64,000 bases of DNA, taken from positions 11,922-75,921 of the forward strand of contig NZ_KI271153.1 of the NCBI RefSeq assembly GCF_000469345.1, written 5' to 3'. The translations under genes and the position numbers were made by a program. This document shows positions 18,129 to 28,385 of the stretch, piece after piece. Below the pieces are notes generated by a model. The model made no database searches and was not told where the DNA came from. It saw nothing but the letters and a program-made list of their open reading frames with translations. The DNA comes from Eubacterium ramulus ATCC 29099 (GTDB lineage Bacteria; Bacillota; Clostridia; Lachnospirales; Lachnospiraceae). Positions within the stretch are counted from its first letter, which is position 1. Each line of letters starts with the position of its first letter.

Positions 18129-19784
18129 ATGAGTATAAACGAAAAAAAGAAAGTCTGGGTGGTAGGACATAAGAATCCGGATACAGATTCTATCTGTGCT
18201 GCCATCGCTTATGCAAATCTGAAAAATCAGGCGGACGGGAATCGATACGAGGCAAAACGTGCCGGTGAACTGAATGAAGAGACAAAATATGTGCTGGATA
18301 CATTTGGGGTAAAATCGCCTGGATTGATCACAGACGTTGGGGCACAGGTAAAGGATATCGAGATTCGGAAGACCCCGGGTGTCAGCGGCAAAATTTCTCT
18401 GAAACGTGCCTGGGAAATGATGAAGGAGCAGAATGTTGTAACGCTTCCGGTGACGGATAAGGAGAATAATCTTGAGGGTCTGATCATTACAGGTGATATT
18501 GCAACTTCTTATATGGATGTATATGATAACAGTATTTTGTCCCGTGCCAAGACACAGTATCAGAATATTGTGGATACACTGGACGGAACTATGCTGTGTG
18601 GCAATGAGCATGCATACTTTATGAAAGGAAAAGTAGTGGTTGGCTCTGCAAATCCGGAAACCATGGAACAGTTTCTGGAGGATGATGATCTGGTTATCAT
18701 GGGAAACCGTTATGATGCTCAGATCTGTGCACTGGAGTCCAATGCAAGCTGTATTGTGATCGCCGGAAGCCCACAGGTTCCGAAAACGATTGTAAAAATG
18801 GCAGAGGAGAAGCATTGCGTACTGATCACAACGGATTACGATACTTATACAGCAGCCCGTCTGATCAACCAGAGCATGCCAATCAAATTCTTTATGCGCC
18901 GGGAACAGTTGGTCACTTTTGAAACAGAAGAGTATATTGACGAGGTACGCGAGATTATGTCCAAGGAAAAACATCGTGATTTTCCGGTACTGGACGAGGA
19001 TGGCAAATACATCGGCATGATTTCCAGACGAAACCTGTTGAATATGAAGAAAAAACAGTTGATTCTGGTGGATCATAATGAAAAGACACAGGCAGTAGAC
19101 GGCATTAGTGGAGCGGATATTCTGGAGATCATTGATCACCACCGGATTGGAAGTCTTGAGACGATGTCCCCGGTATTTTTCCGGAATCAGCCACTGGGAT
19201 GTACAGCAACAATCATCTATCAGATGTATCAGGAGCAGAAGGTTGCCATTGATAAAAAAGTAGCAGGATTACTCTGTTCGGCAATTCTGTCTGACACACT
19301 GATGTACCGTTCTCCGACCTGCACACCGCTTGATAAGGCTGTTGCAGAAGAACTGGCACAGATCGCTGATATCAATATCGAGGAGCACGCAAAAGCAATG
19401 TTCCAGGCCGGCAGTGATTTCGGAAGCAAAACACCGGAAGAAATTTTCTATCAGGATTTCAAAACTTTCAGCCAGGATGGTGTGGAGTTTGGTGTCGGTC
19501 AGCTCAGTGCCATGACCCAGGAAGAACTGGAGCAGGTGCGTGACAAATTACTGCCATATTTGCGGGACGTTCTGGTAGAACGAAAAATCGAGATGGTATT
19601 TGTGATGCTGACAAATATTATTGAAGAGACAACTTATCTTATCTGTGCGGGTGAAAAGGCAGATGACTTAGTAGAAAAAGCATACCATGTTCATAAAGAA
19701 GGCGATTATCATGTCTTGAAAGGTGTTGTATCCAGAAAGAAGCAGCTGATTCCGATGTTTATGTCAGCGATGCAGGAACAGTAG
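18129..19784 (+). CDS. Manganese-dependent inorganic pyrophosphatase with CBS and DRTGG domains
   Basis: 551 aa from the ATG at 18129. It hydrolyses pyrophosphate; the built-in CBS pair lets adenine nucleotides tune activity in studied family II members. The DHH part has VGHKNPDTDS at the start and IIDHHRIG near residue 340. Between them lie CBS motifs (VTLPVTDKENNLEGLI; DFPVLDEDGKYIGMISR) flanking a DRTGG-like region. The C-terminus is DHHA2 (DTLMYRSPTCTPLD). AGGAG lies 13 nt upstream. An in-frame ATG at 18072 has no ribosome binding site and would add a non-homologous leader. Confidence 0.92.
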   Translation: MSINEKKKVWVVGHKNPDTDSICAAIAYANLKNQADGNRYEAKRAGELNEETKYVLDTFGVKSPGLITDVGAQVKDIEIRKTPGVSGKISLKRAWEMMKEQNVVTLPVTDKENNLEGLIITGDIATSYMDVYDNSILSRAKTQYQNIVDTLDGTMLCGNEHAYFMKGKVVVGSANPETMEQFLEDDDLVIMGNRYDAQICALESNASCIVIAGSPQVPKTIVKMAEEKHCVLITTDYDTYTAARLINQSMPIKFFMRREQLVTFETEEYIDEVREIMSKEKHRDFPVLDEDGKYIGMISRRNLLNMKKKQLILVDHNEKTQAVDGISGADILEIIDHHRIGSLETMSPVFFRNQPLGCTATIIYQMYQEQKVAIDKKVAGLLCSAILSDTLMYRSPTCTPLDKAVAEELAQIADINIEEHAKAMFQAGSDFGSKTPEEIFYQDFKTFSQDGVEFGVGQLSAMTQEELEQVRDKLLPYLRDVLVERKIEMVFVMLTNIIEETTYLICAGEKADDLVEKAYHVHKEGDYHVLKGVVSRKKQLIPMFMSAMQEQ

Positions 19785-19821
19785 AGTCTGCAATCATAAA
19801 GTGAGAAAGGATAAGAGAGCG

Positions 19822-20385
19822 ATGGAAAGAGAGTATTGGAAAGCAGGAAACATGCTTTATCCGGTGCCGGCAGTGATGATCAGCTGTCAGAGACCGGGAG
19901 AGCGTCCGAATATTATTACGGTTGCCTGGACCGGAACAATCTGTTCTGATCCGGCGATGGTGTCTATTTCTGTTAGGAAAGAGCGTTATTCTTATGATAT
20001 TATCAGAGAAACTGGAGAATTCGTCATCAACCTTACTACAAATGATCTGACTTTTGCAACCGATTACTGTGGTGTGAAGTCCGGAAAGGATGTAGATAAG
20101 TTTAAAGAAATGAATCTGACACCGAGTAAGTCAAAGACGATTTCCGCACCTGGTATTTCAGAAAGCCCGGTAAGTCTGGAATGTAAAGTAAAGCAGGTGT
20201 TGGAACTTGGTTCACACGATATGTTTCTGGCGGAGGTGACGGCAGTATCAGTCGATCCGAAATATATGGATGAGAAGGGAAAATTTCATTTGAATGATAT
20301 CGGTCTGACGGCTTATTCTCATGGTGAATATTTTAAGCTTGGAGAGAAGATCGGGTCTTTCGGTTATAGTGTGAAAAAGAAATAG
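19822..20385 (+). CDS. Flavin reductase-like (FMN-binding) protein
   Basis: 187 aa. The N-terminus (MLYPVPAVMISCQRPGERPNI) and the motif SISVRKERYSYDIIRETGEFVIN are typical of the flavin reductase-like domain, which binds FMN in a split barrel. In anaerobes such proteins are often flavoredoxin-like electron carriers; the partner is unknown. I chose the ATG at 19822, with AAAGGA 10 nt before it, over the GTG at 19801. A strong bidirectional terminator follows. Confidence 0.88.
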   Translation: MEREYWKAGNMLYPVPAVMISCQRPGERPNIITVAWTGTICSDPAMVSISVRKERYSYDIIRETGEFVINLTTNDLTFATDYCGVKSGKDVDKFKEMNLTPSKSKTISAPGISESPVSLECKVKQVLELGSHDMFLAEVTAVSVDPKYMDEKGKFHLNDIGLTAYSHGEYFKLGEKIGSFGYSVKKK

Positions 20386-20414
20386 AAACTCTGAATGAAA
20401 AATATTAAATAAAA

Positions 20415-20470
20415 AAGAACAGGATATAGCAATCGGAAGAGCCAGTTGCTATATCCTGTTCTTTTCTTTT
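20415..20470. terminator. Bidirectional terminator
   Basis: An 18-bp perfect stem (20415-20432 with 20446-20463) and a 13-nt loop. It has T-rich flanks on the plus side (TTCTTTTT) and A-rich sequence on the other. It sits between the convergent flavin reductase and DUF4364 genes, touching the stop of the latter. Confidence 0.93.
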
Positions 20471-20985
20471 TATCGGATCAGAGTGTCCATTAGCATTTCA
20501 TATACATCAAAATTTGACCGTTTCCAGTTACGGCAGACAGCCTCTGCCTGATCACGGTTCTGTACATGAATTGTCAGATCTACCAGGTCAGTGCGTTGAT
20601 TCTGAATTCGACAACGGACAGCATATCCATGATTAGCTGCTTTATAGTAATCGGCAAAAATTGCCGTTTCCTGTCGCAGATCAAAATGATGAGCCTGAAA
20701 ATAAGTACGGATATCTTCTTTGATGGCATCGGATATTTTTGTGTGGAAAAAATCCAGGGTTTGTCGGCCGTAGTCTGTCAGGTGATAGCGGGTATTGTTA
20801 TGGGTGGATTCGGCAGTGATCAGATCTGTCTGCAGAAGACTGGTGATCGCTTCTTGTACCGTGAAATAATTTGTATATTCTTTTTCCAGAACAAAATTTG
20901 TGATTTGTGTGTTAGTCAGCGGATATTCGACCAGGTTCAGCATATACAGGATCATAACGCGGTACATGGTGTCTAATTCTGTCAT
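20470..20985 (-). CDS. DUF4364 family protein (winged-helix regulator-like)
   Basis: 171 aa. The first 80 residues look like a winged helix: LNLVEYPLTNTQITNFVLEK, then YFTVQEAITSLLQTDLI and a wing-like HNNTRYHLTDYGRQTL. The rest is a small alpha/beta domain. DUF4364 is widespread in Clostridia; its regulatory role is inferred from the fold only. It is the third gene of a minus-strand run after malic enzyme and the radical SAM protein, and AAGAAGG precedes its ATG. Confidence 0.8.
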   Translation of the reverse strand: MTELDTMYRVMILYMLNLVEYPLTNTQITNFVLEKEYTNYFTVQEAITSLLQTDLITAESTHNNTRYHLTDYGRQTLDFFHTKISDAIKEDIRTYFQAHHFDLRQETAIFADYYKAANHGYAVRCRIQNQRTDLVDLTIHVQNRDQAEAVCRNWKRSNFDVYEMLMDTLIR

Positions 20986-21049
20986 GGTTCAATGCCTTCT
21001 TTCTATATTCTCCTGCATATCTTGTAGTAAGAATGTCAACAGCATAGTA

Positions 21050-21967
21050 TCAGGATTGAAATTTACTTCCCTGATAGGTCTTTCGTTCTTGCAGACGCTT
21101 ACGGATGGTATTCAGCACTCGTTTTTTATCCGTGCTCCAGCGGGGAGCCAGCAGCAGGGCGCGGGGACCGTCCCCGGTAATGCGGTGTACCACCATGGAA
21201 GGGGGAAGCAGTTCCAGACAGTCTGCGATAAAATCACAGTATTCTTCCAGCGTAAAGAGTGGAAATGGATGCTGTTCATAATAATCTGCCAGATCAGTAT
21301 CAGACAGTACATGAAGCAACTGCAACTTGACACCGGATACCGTAGAATGTGCCACATAGTTTACCGTATCCAGCATATCCTGCTTTGTCTCACCGGGGAG
21401 TCCGAGAATGACATGGGTGATCACCGGAATTTTACAGGTGTGTAAGGCTGTCACTGCCGTTTCATAACATGCCAGTGAAAATTCTCTGCGGATAAAATCT
21501 GCTGTTTTCTCATGGATTGTCTGGAGCCCGAATTCTATCCACACCGGTTTGATCTGGTTCAATTCGGACAACAGTGTGAGGATTTCATCATTGATACAGT
21601 CCGGTCTTGTGGCGATGGATAGTACAACAATGTCTGGATGGCGGATCGCTTCCAGAAAAAGCGGGCGTAGATAAGAGACAGGGGCATAGGTGTTTGTATA
21701 CGCCTGAAAATAGGCGATAAATTTGCGGCATTTTGTTTTAGCTGCCAGTTTCTTTTGACCGGATGCAATCTGTTCACTTACAGAGAGCAGATGATTTTCA
21801 GCAAAATCACCGGAGCCACCGCGGCTGCAGAAGATACAGCCGCGGGTTCCCTTGGTGCCGTCACGGTTCGGGCAGGTCATACCACCATTCAATGAAATAC
21901 GATATACTTTTTCACCAAAAGTTTCTTTCAGATAGGTGTCCAGTGAATAAAAATGATTCTGATTCAT
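21050..21967 (-). CDS. TIGR01212 family radical SAM protein (YhcC-like)
   Basis: 305 aa. The cluster-binding motif is the family-specific form CPNRDGTKGTRGCIFC near residue 30. The barrel core shows YFQAYTNTYAP, WIEFGLQTIHEKTADFIRR and HVILGLPGETKQDML. The reaction is not established; the family is related to Elp3-like radical SAM enzymes but lacks the acetyltransferase part. It starts 5 nt after the malic enzyme stop, so the two are cotranscribed. Confidence 0.9.
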   Translation of the reverse strand: MNQNHFYSLDTYLKETFGEKVYRISLNGGMTCPNRDGTKGTRGCIFCSRGGSGDFAENHLLSVSEQIASGQKKLAAKTKCRKFIAYFQAYTNTYAPVSYLRPLFLEAIRHPDIVVLSIATRPDCINDEILTLLSELNQIKPVWIEFGLQTIHEKTADFIRREFSLACYETAVTALHTCKIPVITHVILGLPGETKQDMLDTVNYVAHSTVSGVKLQLLHVLSDTDLADYYEQHPFPLFTLEEYCDFIADCLELLPPSMVVHRITGDGPRALLLAPRWSTDKKRVLNTIRKRLQERKTYQGSKFQS

Positions 21968-21972
21968 ATATC

Positions 21973-23127
21973 CTAAGCTTCAATGTGAGATTTTACAGCC
22001 TGGCTGACTACATCAGATACACGTGGATCAAATGGCTCAGGCATGATGAAATCTTCGTTTAATTCTTCATCGCTGACAAGATCTGCAATTGCTTTGGCAG
22101 CGGCAAGTTTCATTTCTTCTGTGATCTGACGTGCATGTCCTTCCAGAGCACCTTTGAAGATGCCAGGAAAAGCAATGACGTTATTTACCTGGTTCGGGAA
22201 ATCGCTGCGACCGGTTCCGACTACTTTTGCACCTGCAGCTTTCGCTACATCCGGCATGATTTCTGGAACCGGATTCGCCATGGCAAAGAGAATCGCATCT
22301 TTGTTCATGGAAGCGACCATTTCTGCGGAGACAATATTCGGAGCAGATACACCGACAAAGATATCAGCACCGCGGAGAGCGTCTGCCAGTGTACCGGTCT
22401 GTTTTTCCAGGTTTGTTACTTCTGTCATTTTCTGCTGCATCCAGTTCAGATCCGGATAATCTTTTCCGATGATGCCGAACTTGTCACACATAGTCACATG
22501 TTTGAATCCATAGGTAAGCAGTAATTTTGTGATGGCTATACCGGCAGAACCTGCACCGTTTACAACGACGCGGCAAGTTTCTTTCTGTTTGCCGGTAACG
22601 CGCAGGGCATTGATGATACCAGCCAGTACAACGATGGCAGTTCCGTGCTGATCATCATGAAATACTGGAATGTTCAGCATGGATTTTAAACGTTCTTCAA
22701 TTTCAAAACATCTCGGTGCAGAGATATCTTCCAGGTTGATGCCGCCAAAGGTAGGTGCGATATTTGCAACTGTGCGGATAATTTCTTCTGTGTCCTGTGT
22801 GTCCAGTACGATAGGAATTGCATTGACATCTGCGAATTCTTTGAAGAGTACGCATTTTCCTTCCATAACCGGCATAGCAGCCAGAGCACCGATGTTACCG
22901 AGACCAAGAACGGCACTTCCGTCAGAGATAACAGCGACGGTATTTGCTTTCATCGTGTAGGTGTAGGCAGCAGAAGGATCCTCTGCAATGACTTTACATG
23001 GCTCTGCAACGCCCGGAGTGTATGCGATTGATAAATCTTCCCGGGATTTTACCGGAGATTTTGCTTCCGTGGAAAGCTTTCCGTTCCACTGTTTATGTAA
23101 TGCTAATGCTTTTTCTTTTAAATCCAT
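21973..23127 (-). CDS. NAD(P)-dependent malic enzyme
   Basis: It decarboxylates malate to pyruvate. 384 aa from the ATG at 23127, which has AAAGGAG 7 nt upstream. This is the short bacterial form without the phosphotransacetylase tail. Motifs: SIAYTPGVAEPCK near residue 35, NLEDISAPRCFEIEE, FHDDQHGTAIVVLAG, the nucleotide-binding VVNGAGSAGIAI, and ALFAMANPVPEI near 290. It is the first gene of the minus-strand run with yhcC-like and DUF4364 genes. A promoter lies at 23162-23190. Confidence 0.95.
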   Translation of the reverse strand: MDLKEKALALHKQWNGKLSTEAKSPVKSREDLSIAYTPGVAEPCKVIAEDPSAAYTYTMKANTVAVISDGSAVLGLGNIGALAAMPVMEGKCVLFKEFADVNAIPIVLDTQDTEEIIRTVANIAPTFGGINLEDISAPRCFEIEERLKSMLNIPVFHDDQHGTAIVVLAGIINALRVTGKQKETCRVVVNGAGSAGIAITKLLLTYGFKHVTMCDKFGIIGKDYPDLNWMQQKMTEVTNLEKQTGTLADALRGADIFVGVSAPNIVSAEMVASMNKDAILFAMANPVPEIMPDVAKAAGAKVVGTGRSDFPNQVNNVIAFPGIFKGALEGHARQITEEMKLAAAKAIADLVSDEELNEDFIMPEPFDPRVSDVVSQAVKSHIEA

Positions 23128-23161
23128 GTTCGTGGCTCCTTTGTAATCATTTTTCCTGCCT

Positions 23162-23190
23162 ATCATACCATCAAAAAAAACACAAATCAA
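23162..23190 (-). promoter_or_regulatory. Promoter of the malic enzyme operon
   Basis: On the minus strand: TTGATT (23190-23185), a 17-bp spacer rich in T, and TATGAT (23167-23162), 35 bp before the start. Confidence 0.7.
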
Positions 23191-23421
23191 GGAATTCAAA
23201 AAAATACTTCCTATTTAAAGGATTTTAGTGTATAATACGGTTCTGACAAGTATTCGTGTCGATTCTGACAAGAAAATCCAATGAAACTATGAAATGATAA
23301 ACAGAACAGATGATCTTGTGGTCATCACAATAGAAAGAACCGTGGAAAAATAGCAACAGTTCGATTTTTAACAGTTTAGTATTTTATAAACGTGACAAAA
23401 TATCTTTGGCGGAGGTTATAA

Positions 23422-24936
23422 ATGAGAGAAAAATACGAAAGCCTGTCCCTGGCAGTCTTAAAAGAACTTGCAAAAAGCAGAGGGCTGAAGGGAATTTCAA
23501 CTCTGAAAAAAGCAGCACTTGTGGAACGCATGCTGCAGGAAGATGAGAAGGAAGCACAGAAGGCGCATGCCGGGGAAGCAGAACATGATGCTGAAAAAAA
23601 ATCGGAAGCAGACAAGCATTCAGAGAGTGTAAAGCATACGCAGACAGAACACAAATCTGAAAAATCGGAGCATGAGAGCAGAAAACGTATTTATGAGCGC
23701 AGAGAACGTCCGGAGCGCAGAACTGTGAATGATACCAGAAGTACGAATGATCCGGAAAAACAGTCGGAAGAAGAACTGCCTGAAATCCGTAAGGATGAGG
23801 CATCTTTGGACAGCGGAGAGCAGGGAAATGGTATTCTGGAAGTTATGCCGGACGGATACGGATTTATCCGTTGTGAGAATTATCTGCCGGGTGACAATGA
23901 TGTATATGTGGCTCCTTCTCAGATTCGTCGTTTCAATCTGAAAACAGGCGATATTGTCTGTGGTAATAAACGAATCAAATCCCAGGGTGAAAAATTTAGT
24001 GCTTTGTTGTATATCAACACAGTCAACGGATATCCGCCGTATGAGGCCAGCAGAAGAAAGGCTTTCGAGGATCTGACCCCGATTTTCCCGAATGAGCGTT
24101 TGCGTCTTGAAACAACCCCGAAAGAAACAGCTATGCGAATCATGGATCTGATTTCTCCGGTAGGAAAAGGACAGCGTGGTATGATCGTAGCTCAGCCAAA
24201 GGCGGGAAAAACCACATTGATGAAAAAAGTGGCGAATGCGGTAAAACATAATAATCCGGATATGCATATGATCATTTTACTTATTGATGAACGTCCGGAG
24301 GAAGTTACAGATATTAAAGAGGCGATTGAGGGCGATAATGTAGAAGTCATTTATTCCACGTTTGATGAATTGCCGGAACATCACAAACGGGTGTCTGAGA
24401 TGGTAATCGAGCGTGCAAAACGTCTGGTAGAGCACGGAAAAGATGTTATGATCCTGTTGGACAGCATTACTCGTCTGGCAAGAGCATATAACCTGGTAGT
24501 TCCACCAAGTGGACGTACCTTATCCGGTGGTCTGGATCCTGCAGCACTTCATATGCCAAAACGGTTCTTTGGTGCGGCTCGCAACATGCGTGAAGGAGGA
24601 AGTCTGACCATTCTTGCAACAGCACTGGTAGAGACCGGAAGTAAGATGGATGATATGGTATACGAGGAGTTTAAAGGAACCGGTAACATGGAACTGATTC
24701 TGGATCGGCGTCTGTCGGAGAAGCGTATCTTTCCTGCTATTGATATTGTAAAATCCGGAACGAGACGTGAAGATCTGCTGCTGGATCAGGATGAGCAGGA
24801 AGCAGTCTATATTATGCGGAAAGCGTTCAATGGCATGAAAGCAGATGAGGCCGTAGAAAATATTTTAAATATGTTTGTTCATACGAAGAATAATAAAGAA
24901 TTTGTGGATCTTGTCAAAAAACGTAAAATTTTCTAA
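23422..24936 (+). CDS. rho: Transcription termination factor Rho
   Basis: A hexameric RNA helicase that ends transcription; 504 aa, longer than the 420-aa E. coli form. The N-terminal helix domain ([17 protein letters not shown]) is followed by a low-complexity insert of about 90 aa rich in Lys, Glu, Arg and His (residues about 45-130). Next come the cold-shock RNA-binding domain ([17 protein letters not shown]), Walker [25 protein letters not shown], the Q-loop [10 protein letters not shown] and RREDLL. Such N-terminal inserts are common in Clostridia and Actinobacteria. The leader is about 180 nt with a TATAAT at 23231. The ribosome binding site is GGAGG. Confidence 0.97.
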   Translation: MREKYESLSLAVLKELAKSRGLKGISTLKKAALVERMLQEDEKEAQKAHAGEAEHDAEKKSEADKHSESVKHTQTEHKSEKSEHESRKRIYERRERPERRTVNDTRSTNDPEKQSEEELPEIRKDEASLDSGEQGNGILEVMPDGYGFIRCENYLPGDNDVYVAPSQIRRFNLKTGDIVCGNKRIKSQGEKFSALLYINTVNGYPPYEASRRKAFEDLTPIFPNERLRLETTPKETAMRIMDLISPVGKGQRGMIVAQPKAGKTTLMKKVANAVKHNNPDMHMIILLIDERPEEVTDIKEAIEGDNVEVIYSTFDELPEHHKRVSEMVIERAKRLVEHGKDVMILLDSITRLARAYNLVVPPSGRTLSGGLDPAALHMPKRFFGAARNMREGGSLTILATALVETGSKMDDMVYEEFKGTGNMELILDRRLSEKRIFPAIDIVKSGTRREDLLLDQDEQEAVYIMRKAFNGMKADEAVENILNMFVHTKNNKEFVDLVKKRKIF

Positions 24937-24943
24937 AAAATGC

Positions 24944-24972
24944 TTGCATTAGATAAAACTGTATGATACAAT
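24944..24972 (+). promoter_or_regulatory. Promoter of rpmE
   Basis: TTGCAT (24944-24949), 17 bp, TACAAT (24967-24972), just after the rho stop. It gives rpmE a leader of about 100 nt. Confidence 0.7.
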
Positions 24973-25080
24973 TTAAAAGCTGTGTACCGAGAGTGTATCG
25001 GTGCAAAAGATTAACAAGTTTATTGTTTTTCATAGACGAGAGTAGAATTACAAAGAAATTTGGTATGCGAGGTGAAATTA

Positions 25081-25281
25081 ATGAGAGAAGGAATCCATCC
25101 GGATTATTATCAGGCAACAGTAACCTGTAACTGCGGAAACACATTCGTAACAGGTTCTACAAAGAGCGATATTCACGTAGAGATTTGTTCTAAATGCCAT
25201 CCATTCTATACAGGACAGCAGAAAGCAGCTCAGGCACGTGGACGTATTGATAAGTTCAACAAGAAATACGGCTTAAAATAA
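25081..25281 (+). CDS. rpmE: 50S ribosomal protein L31 (zinc-binding form)
   Basis: 66 aa from the ATG at 25081, preceded by GAGGTG. Cysteines at 16, 18, 36 and 39 (TCNCGN and CSKCHPF) mark the zinc-containing type. FNKKYGLK is the usual C-terminus. It has its own promoter and a terminator and sits between rho and DUF1385, the normal place in Clostridia. Confidence 0.96.
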   Translation: MREGIHPDYYQATVTCNCGNTFVTGSTKSDIHVEICSKCHPFYTGQQKAAQARGRIDKFNKKYGLK

Positions 25282-25302
25282 TAGTAAGATATGTGTGAAA
25301 AT

Positions 25303-25336
25303 CAGGTTGAGGTTGCAAAATCTCAACCTGTTTTGT
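25303..25336 (+). terminator. rpmE terminator
   Basis: CAGGTTGAG (25303-25311) pairs with CTCAACCTG (25322-25330), followed by TTTTGTT. It lies between rpmE and the DUF1385 gene, partly inside an in-frame upstream extension of the latter, which is one reason for the later start chosen there. Confidence 0.88.
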
Positions 25337-25359
25337 TAATAGGAAATCGAGGAAATTCT

Positions 25360-26361
25360 ATGCGTTATTCTGGAATTGGCGGTCAGGCCGTCATGGAAGG
25401 TGTCATGATGAAGAACAAAAACCGGTATGCGGTGGCAGTCCGTAAGCCGGATCATGAGATTGAAGTCATGACAAAGGAATATAAGGGAATTGTTCCGGGA
25501 GAGATATGGCAGAAGATTCCACTGGTACGCGGTGTATTGAGTTTTATTGATTCACTGGTGCTTGGAATGTCTACCTTGATGTATTCAGCCTCTTTTTTTG
25601 AAGATGAGGATGAATCTGAAAAAGAGAAGCAAAAGGACAGCCCGGAGAAAATGAAGGCAAAAGAAAATGCAATGATGGGCGGAACGGTGGCACTGTCTGT
25701 GATTCTGGCCATTGCGATTTTTATGATTTTGCCATATTACCTGTCGGTATTTTGTTCCCGATTTATTGCGAACGATATGATTGTCGCGGTGTTGGAAGGC
25801 ATCCTGCGTCTGGCAATTTTTATCGGATATATAGTAGTAATCTCAAAAATGAAAGAGATTCAGCGGGTGTTCATGTATCATGGTGCAGAACACAAATGCA
25901 TTAACTGCATAGAACACGGTATGGAACTGAATGTGGAGAATGTACGGAGAAGCTCCAAAGAGCATAAGCGTTGTGGAACAAGCTTTCTGATGTTTGTGGT
26001 GATTTTAAGTGTGGTGTTGTTCCTGTTTATCCGTGTGGACTCCCATGTATTACGTCTGGTACTGCGTCTGGCGCTGGTTCCGGTGATTGCAGGTGTGTCC
26101 TATGAGTTGCTGCGTGTAGCGGGACGCAGTGACAATCCGGTGATCAATCTGATCAGCAAACCAGGATTGTGGATGCAGGGATTGACGACAAAGGAACCGG
26201 ATGATGAGATGATAGAGGTCGGTATCGCTTCTGTGGAAGCAGTATTTGACTGGAGAGCGTACATTGCAGAAATCCGTGCGGAAGAAGGCATTTCAGAGGA
26301 AATCAATGCTGCTGTAAGTCCAGAAGGCAACGGACAGAAAGTGCAGGAGATGAAGCAATGA
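25360..26361 (+). CDS. DUF1385 membrane protein (YqhQ-like)
   Basis: 333 aa from the ATG at 25360. The family hallmark GIGGQAVMEGVMMKN lies at the N-terminus, followed by LVRGVLSFIDSLVLGM. Several membrane spans lie between residues 110 and 240 (GGTVALSVILAIAIFMILPYY; FLMFVVILSVVLFLFI), and the conserved YHGAEHKCINCIEHG lies near 180. Its function is not known. The last four bases overlap prmC (ATGA). Confidence 0.88.
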   Translation: MRYSGIGGQAVMEGVMMKNKNRYAVAVRKPDHEIEVMTKEYKGIVPGEIWQKIPLVRGVLSFIDSLVLGMSTLMYSASFFEDEDESEKEKQKDSPEKMKAKENAMMGGTVALSVILAIAIFMILPYYLSVFCSRFIANDMIVAVLEGILRLAIFIGYIVVISKMKEIQRVFMYHGAEHKCINCIEHGMELNVENVRRSSKEHKRCGTSFLMFVVILSVVLFLFIRVDSHVLRLVLRLALVPVIAGVSYELLRVAGRSDNPVINLISKPGLWMQGLTTKEPDDEMIEVGIASVEAVFDWRAYIAEIRAEEGISEEINAAVSPEGNGQKVQEMKQ

Positions 26362-27194
26362 CATACCGGGAAGCAAGAATGCAGGCGGCAAATCAGCTGG
26401 CGGCAGCCGGTGTGGAAAATGAGGCGGCAGAGAGCTGGTTCCTGATGGAAGCTGTGTGCGGGATCAGCCGCAGTTTTTATCTGCTGCATGAACAGGAGGC
26501 TATGGATCCGGTGCAGGAGCAGGTCTATTTTGCATTGACCAGACAGCGTTGCGGACGTATGCCGTTGCAGTATCTGACCGGTGAACAGGAATTCATGGGA
26601 TTACCCTTTTGTGTAAATGAGCATGTGTTGATTCCACGACAGGATACTGAGGTGCTGGTGGAAGAAGCGATTCGGGTGATACAGAAAGAAATGCCGGAAG
26701 CAGCGGTTCTGGATCTGTGTACCGGTTCCGGCTGTATTGGAATCAGTATTCAGTCTTTCTGTTCAAACACACAGGTGACAGCAGCGGATATTTCAGAGGA
26801 TGCGTTGAAGGTTGCACAGAAGAACGCAAAAGAGAATCAGGTGCCGGTGGAATTTGTACACAGTGATCTGTTTGAAGAAATCAGTGGCAGCTATGATATG
26901 ATCGTGTCAAATCCGCCTTATATTCCAAGCAAAGTCATTGAGACACTGATGCCTGAGGTACGTGATCACGAACCGATAAAAGCACTGGACGGAAAAGAGG
27001 ACGGTCTGTATTTTTACCGCAGGATTACAGAGGAGAGTGTGGCATATCTGAAACCGGGCGGATATCTGTTGTATGAGATCGGGCATGATCAAGGCGAAGC
27101 CGTCAGCAGCTATATGAGAGAAAATGGATTTAAGGAGATAGAAGTGATTCGCGATCTGGCGGGACTTGACCGGGTTGTGAGAGGAAGGAGATAA
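26358..27194 (+). CDS. prmC: Peptide chain release factor N5-glutamine methyltransferase
   Basis: It methylates the Gln of the GGQ motif in release factors using SAM. 278 aa. An N-terminal helical domain precedes the methyltransferase core, with DLCTGSGCIGIS near residue 118 and the catalytic SNPPYIP near 180. It overlaps DUF1385 by 4 nt and is followed 3 nt later by prfA, which encodes its substrate. The prfA ribosome binding site lies in its last codons. Confidence 0.96.
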   Translation: MTYREARMQAANQLAAAGVENEAAESWFLMEAVCGISRSFYLLHEQEAMDPVQEQVYFALTRQRCGRMPLQYLTGEQEFMGLPFCVNEHVLIPRQDTEVLVEEAIRVIQKEMPEAAVLDLCTGSGCIGISIQSFCSNTQVTAADISEDALKVAQKNAKENQVPVEFVHSDLFEEISGSYDMIVSNPPYIPSKVIETLMPEVRDHEPIKALDGKEDGLYFYRRITEESVAYLKPGGYLLYEIGHDQGEAVSSYMRENGFKEIEVIRDLAGLDRVVRGRR

Positions 27195-27197
27195 ACT

Positions 27198-28271
27198 ATG
27201 TTTGACAGACTGGAAGACACACTGGTACGTTTTGAAGAACTGCTCAGTATGCTGAGCGAGCCCGATGTGGCAAATGATCCGAAACGTTTCCAGAAACTGA
27301 TGAAAGAGCAGGCAGATTTGGCTCCCATCGTAGAGGCATACAAAGAATATAAAGAAAACAAGCAGAACATCGAGGACAGTCTTGCCATGTTGCAGGAGGA
27401 GAGCGATGAGGAACTGCGTGAACTTGCCAAAGAAGAACTGGCTGAGTCCAAAGAAAAAGTAGAAGAATTAGAACAGAAATTAAAAATTCTGTTGCTTCCG
27501 AAAGATCCGAACGATGACAAGAACGTTATTGTGGAGATACGTGCAGGTGCCGGTGGAGATGAGGCAGCATTGTTTGCAGCAGAAGTTTACCGTATGTATG
27601 TTCATTATGCAGAGAGCAAACGCTGGAAAGTTGAAACCATGGATGTGGAGGAAATCGGTATCGGCGGTATGAAGTATGTCAGCTTTATGGTAACCGGTCA
27701 GGGTGCATATTCTCTTTTGAAATATGAGAGTGGTGTACATCGTGTACAGCGTGTACCGGAGACTGAGTCCGGTGGACGTATCCACACATCTACGATTACG
27801 GTTGCTATTATGCCGGAGGCAGAAGAGGTAGACGTACAGATTGACATGAATGACTGTAAATTTGATGTATTCCGTGCATCAGGAAACGGTGGACAGTGTG
27901 TCAATACAACGGACTCTGCCGTTCGTCTGACCCATATTCCGACAGGCATTGTAATCTCTTGTCAGGATGAAAAGTCCCAGTTGAAGAATAAGGACAAAGC
28001 ATTAAAGGTACTGCGTGCAAAATTGTATGATATGGAATGTCAGAAAGCACACGATGCTGAGGCAGAGGCAAGACGAAGCCAGGTAGGAACCGGAGATCGC
28101 TCTGAAAAGATCCGTACCTATAACTTCCCACAGGGACGTGTAACTGATCATCGTATCAAGCTGACGCTGTATCGTCTGGAGTCTATTATGAATGGTGACA
28201 TTCAGGAGATTATCGATGCATTGATAGCAGCAGATCAGGCAGCAAAACTTGCTAAGATGAATGAGAATTAA
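27198..28271 (+). CDS. prfA: Peptide chain release factor 1
   Basis: It reads UAA and UAG stop codons and triggers peptide release. 357 aa, normal length. The GGQ loop is [23 protein letters not shown] near residue 225. The coiled N-terminal domain ([20 protein letters not shown]) and the C-terminal [15 protein letters not shown] are typical. GGAAGGAG is in the end of prmC. No clear terminator follows; the gene ends next to the toxin-antitoxin region. Confidence 0.97.
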   Translation: MFDRLEDTLVRFEELLSMLSEPDVANDPKRFQKLMKEQADLAPIVEAYKEYKENKQNIEDSLAMLQEESDEELRELAKEELAESKEKVEELEQKLKILLLPKDPNDDKNVIVEIRAGAGGDEAALFAAEVYRMYVHYAESKRWKVETMDVEEIGIGGMKYVSFMVTGQGAYSLLKYESGVHRVQRVPETESGGRIHTSTITVAIMPEAEEVDVQIDMNDCKFDVFRASGNGGQCVNTTDSAVRLTHIPTGIVISCQDEKSQLKNKDKALKVLRAKLYDMECQKAHDAEAEARRSQVGTGDRSEKIRTYNFPQGRVTDHRIKLTLYRLESIMNGDIQEIIDALIAADQAAKLAKMNEN

Positions 28272-28385
28272 TTTATCACAGGGTAAAGCCTTTTATCCAG
28301 TTTTAGGGCAAAAGTTTTATTGATTATGACGCTGAGTTGGCATCATATAGGGAAAGCTAATATGGTAAATGATGAAAAAGGCTAC

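Noticed and set aside
18123-19142. 339-codon minus-strand frame opposite the pyrophosphatase gene
   Set aside because: Antisense shadow; the composition (many Ile, His, Cys) is typical of a reverse-complement reading.
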